From Desulfococcus sp. (lineage in GTDB: Bacteria; Desulfobacterota; Desulfobacteria; Desulfobacterales; Desulfosalsimonadaceae), in contig JAHECJ010000132.1 of assembly GCA_024641805.1 (NCBI GenBank), positions 1 through 6,430 of the forward strand: DNA of 6,430 bases. Direction: 5' to 3'. A model generated the notes under the pieces. The model searched no databases. It was not told the origin of the DNA and saw only the letters and a list, made by a program, of their open reading frames with translations. Numbering within the stretch: the stretch's first letter is position 1; every line of letters starts with the position of its first letter. The position numbers were made by a program, and so were the translations under genes. Shown here piece by piece: positions 1 through 5,866 of the stretch.

Positions 1-1
1 G

Positions 2-673
2 CTATTACTCAAACCAACGCCGGTCCCGCCCATGTACAATCTGATGCTCTATGCGGGCCGCTTCTGCTTTTCCGGTCATCCGCAATACACAGAATTATTG
101 GAATCCATGGTTAAAACCGCAAAAGAAAAAGCCGCAGCCGGTATTTCAGGCCTTAAAAGCGGAGAAGAAAAACTGCGGGTATTCATGTGCTACATTGATC
201 ATTATACAACGGACGTCAATTTCTTTAATTATATGGAAGAGCGCGGTATCGCCAATGTCGGGTCCATCCTGTCCAGGAACTTCAGGGACGATAATGACTA
301 TGTCAAAGATATGCCCGGGTCCGAATACGGTATCGATACGTCGACCCCGGACGCCATGCTGGACACTGTTGCCCAGATGAACGCACGCCTGCCTATGGTT
401 CGATCCATCCGGGGTCCCTATGACAGAAAAGGGATGTGGCTGCAGGAATCACTGATCTTTGCAAAAATGTATCAGGCAGACTGTGTTGTATACAACGGCA
501 CGCCAGGCTGCCGAAATACCTGGGGCATGGTCAAACCCTTTGCAAGGGATATCGAAAAACACGGCTATCCCTGCCATATCATGAATGATGATGCGTTTGA
601 CGATCGAGTGGAGTCCTGGGATGCAACCAGAGAACGTCTGGATGAATTTTTTAAGATAAGGGGGTTGTTATGA
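2..673 (+). CDS. 2-hydroxyacyl-CoA dehydratase / benzoyl-CoA reductase family subunit (HgdB/BcrB/BcrC-like), 5' truncated
   Basis: The frame is open from base 2 with no upstream stop, so this is the C-terminal 223 residues of a gene that begins outside the window. The ATG at 32 is internal: codons before it (LLLKPTPVPP) align with LLMVPTPIPP inside the full-length paralogue at 2461-3861. By hand alignment about three quarters of residues match that paralogue to the shared end RGLL. Conserved landmarks are GEEKLRVFMCYIDHYT, MVRSIRGPYD, and the cysteine pair in ADCVVYNGTPGC near the C-terminus. In the family these subunits bind the substrate and an Fe-S cluster and accept an electron from an ASKHA ATPase. 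The stop overlaps the next ATG by four bases, so it is probably translationally coupled to the activator gene. Substrate is unknown; a benzoyl-CoA reductase name would be over-specific. Confidence 0.88.
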   Translation, partial: LLLKPTPVPPMYNLMLYAGRFCFSGHPQYTELLESMVKTAKEKAAAGISGLKSGEEKLRVFMCYIDHYTTDVNFFNYMEERGIANVGSILSRNFRDDNDYVKDMPGSEYGIDTSTPDAMLDTVAQMNARLPMVRSIRGPYDRKGMWLQESLIFAKMYQADCVVYNGTPGCRNTWGMVKPFARDIEKHGYPCHIMNDDAFDDRVESWDATRERLDEFFKIRGLL

Positions 674-1473
674 ATATCGTTGCAGGGTGTGATGTCGGTT
701 CCCTCACTTCAAAAGCCGTTATCATGAAAAACGGAAAAATTATCGGCAGCAATATTATTAAATCCAAACCGCGTCCAAATGAATCGGCAGACGAGGCACT
801 GAAAGGTGCACTTGCGGACGCCGGCATATCAAAAAATGACATTCAATACTGTGTCGGCACCGGTTACGGCCGGGAAAAAATCGACTTTGTTGACGAAGTG
901 GTATCGGAAATCAAGTGCCATGGAAAAGGGGCGCGCTGGATGCTGCCCACAGCCGAAACCGTGATCGATATCGGCGGCCAGGACTGTAAAACCATGAAAC
1001 TTGACAAGGACGGGAATGTCGGCCGGTTTTCCGCCAACGACAAATGCGCGTCCGGCACCGGTCGCTTTCTCGAAGTCATGGCAAAGGTTTTAAATGTGGA
1101 TATTGATGAACTGGGCAAACTTTCGGCCAAAGCCAAAGATCCGATCACACTCGCTTCCACCTGCACGGTGTGGGCCCAGGCGGATGTCATTAAATACATA
1201 AACTCCGGAGTTCCCATTGAAGATATCGGCGCCGGGATCAATACCGCCATGGCCGGCCGGGTGGCAATCCTGGTGAATGCGGTCAAGCCGGAAGGGGATA
1301 TTTTCATGACCGGCGGGGTGGCAAAAAACATCGGTGTGGTGGAAACGCTTGAGAAACTGATCGGCAAACGCATCAAACGGGCCCGCAAGGCGGACCCTCA
1401 GATCGCAGGGGCCATCGGGGCGGCGTTGTTGTCCATGGAAAAAGTAAACGGAAATGGGAGGAATAGAAAATGA
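670..1473 (+). CDS. acyl-CoA dehydratase activase / BcrA-BcrD-type ASKHA ATPase, first copy
   Basis: A 267-residue protein of the BadF/BadG/BcrA/BcrD/HgdC family, which are ATP-driven one-electron donors with a [4Fe-4S] cluster held between two monomers. Visible motifs: phosphate-binding GCDVGS (6-11), TGYGR (64-68), SEIKCH (79-84), VIDIGGQD (98-105), NDKCASGTGRFLE (123-135), STCTVWAQ (163-170) and adenosine-binding MTGGVAKN (213-220). C126 and C165 match the two cluster-ligand cysteines known in the HgdC family. Length is normal for the family (about 260-290). The start is supported by AAGGGGG at 658-664, five bases upstream, and by the ATGA overlap with the preceding subunit gene. It overlaps the second ATPase gene in the same way, so the two are probably made in step and may form a heterodimer as BcrA-BcrD do. 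The lysine/arginine-rich tail (after 254) is unremarkable. Confidence 0.93.
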   Translation: MNIVAGCDVGSLTSKAVIMKNGKIIGSNIIKSKPRPNESADEALKGALADAGISKNDIQYCVGTGYGREKIDFVDEVVSEIKCHGKGARWMLPTAETVIDIGGQDCKTMKLDKDGNVGRFSANDKCASGTGRFLEVMAKVLNVDIDELGKLSAKAKDPITLASTCTVWAQADVIKYINSGVPIEDIGAGINTAMAGRVAILVNAVKPEGDIFMTGGVAKNIGVVETLEKLIGKRIKRARKADPQIAGAIGAALLSMEKVNGNGRNRK

Positions 1474-2267
1474 TAGTAGCAGGCTGCGACATCGGCTCCC
1501 TGACTGCCAAAGCCGTGATTATGGAAAACGGTAAAATATTATCGTCTGCTGTGATGCGGGCCAAAACCCGGCCGTCCGAATCAGCAACTGAAGTCATGCA
1601 GATGGCTTTAGACAAGGCGAAATTAACCCTAAATGATATCGGGTACGTTGTGGGAACCGGATACGGCCGGGAACAAATTCCCTTTGTCGACCAGGTGGAA
1701 TCCGAAATATCCTGCCATGCCAAAGGCGCCTGGCAAACCATGCCGTCTGTCCGGATGATCATCGACATCGGCGGCCAGGATGCCAAAGCCACCCGCATGG
1801 ATGATAACGGCAACGTTGCCCGTTATATATACAACGACAAGTGCGCTTCAGGTACCGGTCGCTTTTTGGAAGTCATGGCAGAAGCCCTGGAAGTCCCTCT
1901 TGAAGAACTGGGATCTCTTGCCGCCAAATCAAAAGAAAAACTGTCTATTTCCAACCAGTGCGTCATTTTTGCCGAAACCGAAGTGGTTTCACTTGTCAAT
2001 GAAGGCAAGGATATCTCGGACATTCTCAATGCGCTGCATCACTCTCTGGCCAAGCGCGTGGCATCTTTGGCCAGAAGCATTGATGTGAAAACAGATGTGG
2101 TCATGACCGGCGGGGTGGCGAAAAACTCCGGTGTATTCAACGCTCTTTCCGAGGCGCTGGGCCTCCCGTTAAAAGCATTGAACGGCGTTGATCCCCAAAT
2201 CATGGGCGCCTTGGGTGCGGCCCTATACGCGGAGGAAAAGGCCCGGGAAATGAAAAAAGCGGGGTAG
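1470..2267 (+). CDS. acyl-CoA dehydratase activase / BcrA-BcrD-type ASKHA ATPase, second copy
   Basis: A 265-residue paralogue of the gene just upstream, with the same domain plan: GCDIGS (5-10), TGYGR (63-67), SEISCH (78-83), IIDIGGQD (97-104), NDKCASGTGRFLE (122-134), SNQCVIFAETEV (161-172) and MTGGVAKN (212-219). C125 and C164 are the expected [4Fe-4S] ligands. The context of the second cysteine, QCVIFAETEV, differs from TCTVWAQADV in copy one and is closer to HgdC from amino-acid fermenters (CTVFAESEV) in its FAE-EV part. This divergence suggests the two copies have separate roles in one dimer. GGGAGG at 1456-1461 lies eight bases before the ATG, and the start overlaps the upstream stop (ATGA). 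The gene ends the first tightly coupled block; a 193-base gap follows. Confidence 0.93.
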   Translation: MIVAGCDIGSLTAKAVIMENGKILSSAVMRAKTRPSESATEVMQMALDKAKLTLNDIGYVVGTGYGREQIPFVDQVESEISCHAKGAWQTMPSVRMIIDIGGQDAKATRMDDNGNVARYIYNDKCASGTGRFLEVMAEALEVPLEELGSLAAKSKEKLSISNQCVIFAETEVVSLVNEGKDISDILNALHHSLAKRVASLARSIDVKTDVVMTGGVAKNSGVFNALSEALGLPLKALNGVDPQIMGALGAALYAEEKAREMKKAG

Positions 2268-2336
2268 GCTTCGTTATTTATGAATCTGTATCACTTATAG
2301 GACAAAGCATTAAATAAAAGCATCCATATCTGTTTT

Positions 2337-2383
2337 GGGTGTCAGTGTTCAGGTTTCAGTTAATCCTTACACTCCTGACACCC
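2337..2383. repeat. inverted repeat with tandem heptamers in the intergenic gap
   Basis: GGGTGTCAG at 2337-2345 is the perfect reverse complement of CTGACACCC at 2375-2383; with mismatches the arms extend in both directions. Inside the left arm lie three head-to-tail 7-mers, GTGTCAG (2339-2345), TGTTCAG (2346-2352) and GTTTCAG (2353-2359). The loop between the perfect arms is 29 bases and no T-run follows, so it is not a typical intrinsic terminator. It looks like a dispersed intergenic repeat unit or a protein-binding palindrome. No copy elsewhere in this window was noticed, so the dispersed-repeat reading is inference. Confidence 0.55.
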
Positions 2384-2397
2384 GAAACCCGGCACCT

Positions 2398-2425
2398 GGT
2401 CCTTCCTTAAAGGCATAAAAGGACC
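2398..2425 (+). promoter_or_regulatory. potential leader hairpin upstream of the second subunit gene
   Basis: GGTCCTT (2398-2404) pairs perfectly with AAGGACC (2419-2425). The enclosed bases contain a nested CCTT/AAGG pair (2405-2408 with 2410-2413), which on its own would leave too small a loop in RNA. T6 at 2437-2442 follows eleven bases later, too far for a standard terminator. It lies 23 bases upstream of the Shine-Dalgarno site of the 2461 gene and could shape the leader. Function is not shown by the sequence. Confidence 0.3.
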
Positions 2426-2447
2426 TAACATATAGATTTTTTAAGCG

Positions 2448-2454
2448 AAGGAGG
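2448..2454 (+). promoter_or_regulatory. strong ribosome binding site for the 2461 gene
   Basis: AAGGAGG lies six bases before the ATG at 2461. It is the strongest Shine-Dalgarno match in the window. It fixes the start of the full-length subunit and indicates independent translation initiation after the 193-base gap. Confidence 0.8.
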
Positions 2455-2460
2455 CTCGAT

Positions 2461-3861
2461 ATGCGGCCTGAGATTCAGGAGTACAACTATGACTGGCTGA
2501 TGGGCAAGACCCTAAAAACAGCATCAAAAGTTCCGTTGGGCACCTTGAAAGAGACGGAGTATACCTATCGCTATATCCCCTATTACAAAGGTGTGGCCAA
2601 GTCATTTATTGATGCCGGTCCCCCTGGTGTGAAATTTCTGGCACTGCTTTCAAAATATTACGAAAATATTCTGACTGCAAAAGACCAGGGGAAAATGATC
2701 GGGGCCTCAACATTTTGCTCGACGCCTGCCTTGCTGTTCGCCATGGATATTGTACCGCTGACATTTGAGCTTTTAACTGCAATCGGTTGCCTGGTCTGGA
2801 AAAGAGGGATGTTCGACTACATGGATTATTGCTGTGAAGTGGGCATGCCGGAAACCTCCTGCTCTTCCCAGCGCGGGTTTATGGGTGCCTACCTTGCAGG
2901 GCTTTCAGAAAAAATTGACTTTATCATCTGCGACACGCCCGGTGTGTGCGACACCAATGCCAATGCGTTTGCTTTTTCCGCCGCCTATAAAAACAAACCT
3001 TTTTATCAGCTCAATTATCCGAGCACCATCGGCGATGACAGGAGCCAGAAATACCATCTGGATGATTTCAAGGAAATGATCCGTTTTATTGAAGCACAAT
3101 CAGGCAAAAACCTCGATTACGACCGCCTTGGTGAAGTGCTTGAAGAAGTAAACAAACAGGATGCACTGACAGCAGATCTGGAAGATATGCTCCTGATGGT
3201 TCCGACACCGATTCCCCCCATATTTAATGTCATCATGTATGCCAGTCGATTCCTTTTTTCCGGCCACAAAGAATACACTGAACTGCTCGAAATAATGGTC
3301 GACACCGCTAAGAAAAGACTGGCGGCAGGAGTGCCCGGGCTTAGCGCCGGAGAAGAAAAACTCCGCGTATTTATGTGCTATATTGATCACTATACCGTGG
3401 ATATGAACTTTTATAACTATTTTGAAGAACGGGGAATCGCCCATACCGGCTCCATCTTAACGCGTAACTTCAGGGATGGGAATAAATATGTCCGGGACCT
3501 GCCGGACAATGCCTACAGCATCGATACATCATGTCCCGATGCCATGCTGGATTCCATTGCGCAAATGAATGCTCGCCTGCCCATGGTTCGATCCATCCGC
3601 GGCCCCTATGATAAGCACGGAATGTGGCTGGAAGAATCCATGGCCTGCGTCAAACTTTATCAGGCAGACTGTGTGATCTATAACGGGACGCCCGGATGCC
3701 GGAATACCTGGGGAATGGTCAAACCCTTTGCCCGGGATATCGAAAAATTAGGGTATCCGGTTCATATCATGAATGATGATGGATTTGATGACCGGGTAGA
3801 ATCCTGGGAAGCCACCCGGGAAAGGCTGGATGAATTTTTTCATGTGAGGGGGTTGTTGTAA
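2461..3861 (+). CDS. 2-hydroxyacyl-CoA dehydratase / benzoyl-CoA reductase family subunit (HgdB/BcrB/BcrC-like), full length
   Basis: A 466-residue protein, longer than the roughly 380 residues of HgdB or BcrC and nearer to BcrB or HgdA. About 80 N-terminal residues precede the first conserved segment, GASTFCSTPALLFAMDIVPL (81-100), which corresponds to the family's Cys-containing N-terminal motif. Next come a Cys-rich stretch (C110, C124, C125, C134 in PETSCSSQRG) and C157/C163 in ICDTPGVCDT. The C-terminal half holds C306 and the pair C404/C413 in ADCVIYNGTPGC. It has no signal peptide or obvious membrane segment, so it should be cytoplasmic. The family binds an Fe-S cluster and substrate and is fed electrons by the ATPases encoded upstream. 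It is a close paralogue of the truncated gene at the left edge, so the two may form a pseudo-symmetric heterodimer. Cysteine content exceeds the three or so ligands of a simple dehydratase subunit. The substrate cannot be deduced. Confidence 0.92.
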   Translation: MRPEIQEYNYDWLMGKTLKTASKVPLGTLKETEYTYRYIPYYKGVAKSFIDAGPPGVKFLALLSKYYENILTAKDQGKMIGASTFCSTPALLFAMDIVPLTFELLTAIGCLVWKRGMFDYMDYCCEVGMPETSCSSQRGFMGAYLAGLSEKIDFIICDTPGVCDTNANAFAFSAAYKNKPFYQLNYPSTIGDDRSQKYHLDDFKEMIRFIEAQSGKNLDYDRLGEVLEEVNKQDALTADLEDMLLMVPTPIPPIFNVIMYASRFLFSGHKEYTELLEIMVDTAKKRLAAGVPGLSAGEEKLRVFMCYIDHYTVDMNFYNYFEERGIAHTGSILTRNFRDGNKYVRDLPDNAYSIDTSCPDAMLDSIAQMNARLPMVRSIRGPYDKHGMWLEESMACVKLYQADCVIYNGTPGCRNTWGMVKPFARDIEKLGYPVHIMNDDGFDDRVESWEATRERLDEFFHVRGLL

Positions 3862-3886
3862 TTTTTTAAAAGAAGGGGGATTAAAA

Positions 3887-5074
3887 ATGAAACAACTGAA
3901 AAGCCGGGTAAAAGACGGTATGGGTATTTTTTCGGAATCCCATAAAGTTTATAAAAAACTGCAGAAGCATTTAGACGCCCAGCCTGTGGGCTTTCCAGCC
4001 ACAGCGTCCGGAGTTGAACGCCGCTTATTGCGGGAGGCCTTTACGGTAGACGAGGCGGCTATAGCCCTTGAAATGAGCTATAAATTTCAATCGGTTGACG
4101 ATATTTTTAAAAAAATTAAAGACAAAGAAATATCCGAGGAACGCCTTCAGTTCATGCTGGATAATATGGAAAGCCACGGGGCGATTTTTGTAAAAATAGT
4201 GGATGGTCAAAAACAGTATGCGCTGCATCCGTTTGCCGTTGGCATATTTGAGATGAAAGTGCCCACCATGACCGCCAATTATTACATGGACTTCCGAAAA
4301 TACATGTACCAGTCCTTTGGCCTGGCATTTCTCTCCACCCCGCTTCCCCAGATGCGGGTCATACCCATTGAAAAAAGCGTTACCCCGGATACGAGCATTG
4401 CGACATATGATGAAATAAGGGAACTGGTACTGCAAAATGACGGGCACATCTGCCTGGCAGAATGTGTTTGCCGAAAAGGCCGCGATTCAATCGGACGGCA
4501 ATGCCAGGAAACCGACCGGAGAGAAGTCTGCATTGGTTTCGGCGATTTTGCCGATATGTATACGCGCAACGGGTTTGGCCGATCCATCTCCAAAGAGGAA
4601 GCGTTTGAAATATTGACGAAAAATGAAAAAGAAGGCCTGGTATTAATGCCTTCCAATTCACAGGAATCCCAGTTTGTCTGTAGCTGCTGCAAATGCTGCT
4701 GTGCCTGCCTTGAAGGCGTCAGTCTGCTCGCAAAGCCGGCGGAATTTGTAAAAAACAATTATCACGCGCTGCTGGACATGGAAAAATGCGTGGGATGCGG
4801 AAAATGCGGTAAAAAATGCAAGATGGAAGCCATCAAAATGCAACCCATGGAAGATGGAAAAAAAGTACGAGCGACCGGGATCGATCTGAATCGGTGCATT
4901 GGGTGCGGCGTATGTATCGCATCCTGCAAAACAGGGGCTTTGACTCTGGAGAAAAAAGAACAACATATCGCTCCGCCCAAAGACATGGACACCCTGTATG
5001 AAGAAATTATGAAACAGAAAAAAGGGAAAGTTCGGAGAACATTGCATGTGGGGCGGAAAGTTATCGGTCTTTAA
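3887..5074 (+). CDS. multi-cluster 4Fe-4S protein with central Cys-rich domain and C-terminal 2[4Fe-4S] ferredoxin domain
   Basis: A 395-residue soluble protein and probable electron carrier. Residues about 40-120 look helical and winged-helix-like (ERRLLREAFTVDEAAIAL onward), without clear DNA-binding evidence. Residues 189-280 form a cysteine domain: C189, C193 and C195 in CLAECVCRKG, C206, C215 in EVCIGFG, then SISKEEAFEIL and a run of seven cysteines in ten residues, CSCCKCCCAC (265-274). This layout resembles a family of anaerobe Fe-S proteins with a CNCCxCCC-type motif (recalled, not searched). Two canonical C-x2-C-x2-C-x3-C ferredoxin motifs follow, CVGCGKCGKKC (301-311) and CIGCGVCIASC (337-347), each expected to help bind [4Fe-4S]. 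GAAGGGGG at 3872-3879 lies seven bases before the ATG. It follows the subunit gene by 25 bases, so it is probably co-transcribed and a candidate donor to the ATPase activators. Confidence 0.88.
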   Translation: MKQLKSRVKDGMGIFSESHKVYKKLQKHLDAQPVGFPATASGVERRLLREAFTVDEAAIALEMSYKFQSVDDIFKKIKDKEISEERLQFMLDNMESHGAIFVKIVDGQKQYALHPFAVGIFEMKVPTMTANYYMDFRKYMYQSFGLAFLSTPLPQMRVIPIEKSVTPDTSIATYDEIRELVLQNDGHICLAECVCRKGRDSIGRQCQETDRREVCIGFGDFADMYTRNGFGRSISKEEAFEILTKNEKEGLVLMPSNSQESQFVCSCCKCCCACLEGVSLLAKPAEFVKNNYHALLDMEKCVGCGKCGKKCKMEAIKMQPMEDGKKVRATGIDLNRCIGCGVCIASCKTGALTLEKKEQHIAPPKDMDTLYEEIMKQKKGKVRRTLHVGRKVIGL

Positions 5075-5106
5075 GCAAGAACATACTAAAAAAACAGAAT
5101 ATTTTA

Positions 5107-5838
5107 ATGGGACTTTTTGACAAACAATATTCGGAGGTTATGGCTTTTCTTGACAACAATCGAAGCCAGGGCAATGTATCCGAATTTTTCCATACCACCG
5201 GAACCGAGTGGCCCACGGAGAAAAACCGGAACCTGGTGCTCGGTCAGGATACCGCAGTTGAACTTGGCAATCCCAAAGATGCATCCACGTCTTTTTTGAT
5301 GTGGGTGGATGAATCCGAAAAGGTACAAAACGGCCGGATAAGCATCGTGGGACCAGACCTTCCGAAGCTTTCCGGCAGGCAGGTTTCGTTCGGCAAAATC
5401 ATACTTGTCGGCGCACCGGATTTTGATGCGGACAACAGCTATGACCGGTACCGGGAACTGGAACTGTTGCGCTACGACATCCATTTGAAAGGATACATGA
5501 TGCGCGGTGTCTCACAGCAGCAGCGTGAATGGAGCCGGGTGAGCACTGACGCCGTAAGCCGCGGCTTTTCCTTTAAACACCTCGGCGGGGCTTTAATTGA
5601 TGAGTTTTTGCGAATCGGCTATGTCCGGTCAGTGGAAACCATATTCGTTACTTCCAGCCGGGAGGATGTGCTGAAAACAAAAGCCATTGCAGACGATGTT
5701 TTTAAGCTGATCAGCGCCATGAACAAAATGGCTGTGGAAATGTCCTTTGACTGCGATGAATGTGAATACAACGATGTTTGCGGGGATGTGGCGGAACTCA
5801 GGTCCATGCGAAACGCCATGGCTAAAAAATCAGCATAA
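5107..5838 (+). CDS. short acetyl-CoA synthase-like protein (AcsB/CdhC middle domain), lacking the A-cluster domain
   Basis: A 243-residue protein resembling part of the acetyl-CoA synthase beta subunit (CdhC/AcsB). Matching signatures from memory of the family are VELGNPKD (51-58), GRISIVGPDL (76-85), EWSRVSTDAVSRGFSFKHLG (141-160) and VETIFVTSSRED (176-187), in the same order as VGPDL, W-RVSKD and TFYTD in CdhC. It ends with C216-x2-C219-x5-C225 (DCDECEYNDVC), where true ACS begins its A-cluster with C-x2-C-x8-C. It stops 18 residues later, so the later Cys and the Cys-Gly-Cys that hold nickel in ACS are absent. It is about half the length of CdhC and a third of bacterial AcsB. It therefore should not synthesise acetyl-CoA alone; a scaffold, CoA-binding or single-cluster role is possible. 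The start is uncertain: 5107 has no clear Shine-Dalgarno, and ATG 5140 is an alternative. The CooC-type gene follows by 28 bases. Confidence 0.8.
   Translation: MGLFDKQYSEVMAFLDNNRSQGNVSEFFHTTGTEWPTEKNRNLVLGQDTAVELGNPKDASTSFLMWVDESEKVQNGRISIVGPDLPKLSGRQVSFGKIILVGAPDFDADNSYDRYRELELLRYDIHLKGYMMRGVSQQQREWSRVSTDAVSRGFSFKHLGGALIDEFLRIGYVRSVETIFVTSSREDVLKTKAIADDVFKLISAMNKMAVEMSFDCDECEYNDVCGDVAELRSMRNAMAKKSA
5133..5137 (+). promoter_or_regulatory. GGAGG near an alternative start of the ACS-like gene
   Basis: GGAGG lies inside the reading frame of the ACS-like gene, only two bases before the in-frame ATG at 5140 (M12). The motif is good but the spacing is shorter than usual, so it does not settle the start. 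The upstream ATG at 5107 is preceded by A/T-rich sequence without a clear site. Confidence 0.3.
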
Positions 5839-5866
5839 CCATAAAAAAATCAGTGAAAAGAATCCA

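Noticed and set aside
864..1388. Long antisense open frame across the first ATPase
   Set aside because: It lies entirely opposite a strongly conserved ASKHA gene, and its translation shows no recognisable domain. It is a codon-bias shadow.
2339..2359. CRISPR-like or tandem repeat array
   Set aside because: There are only three degenerate 7-base units with no spacers, far too short for CRISPR.
2337..2383. Intrinsic terminator after the second ATPase
   Set aside because: The perfect stem is only nine base pairs with a 29-base loop, and no U-run follows. A terminator in the gap cannot be excluded but is not shown.
2431..2436. TATAGA as a -10 promoter element before the 2461 gene
   Set aside because: No convincing -35 box sits about 17 bases upstream (the bases there read TAAAGG), so it is not reported as a promoter.
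2..3861. Naming the genes bcrCBAD, badDEFG or hgdABC
   Set aside because: The families fit, but the substrate-defining features cannot be judged here. The two subunits are too alike to be assigned as BcrB and BcrC, and no aromatic-pathway neighbours are visible.
4025..4758. Overlapping antisense open frames across the Fe-S protein
   Set aside because: The sense frame holds clear cysteine motifs and a ribosome binding site; the antisense translations show nothing recognisable.
5107..5838. Functional acetyl-CoA synthase (acsB/cdhC)
   Set aside because: The protein is far too short and lacks the Cys-Gly-Cys nickel site and the rest of the A-cluster domain.
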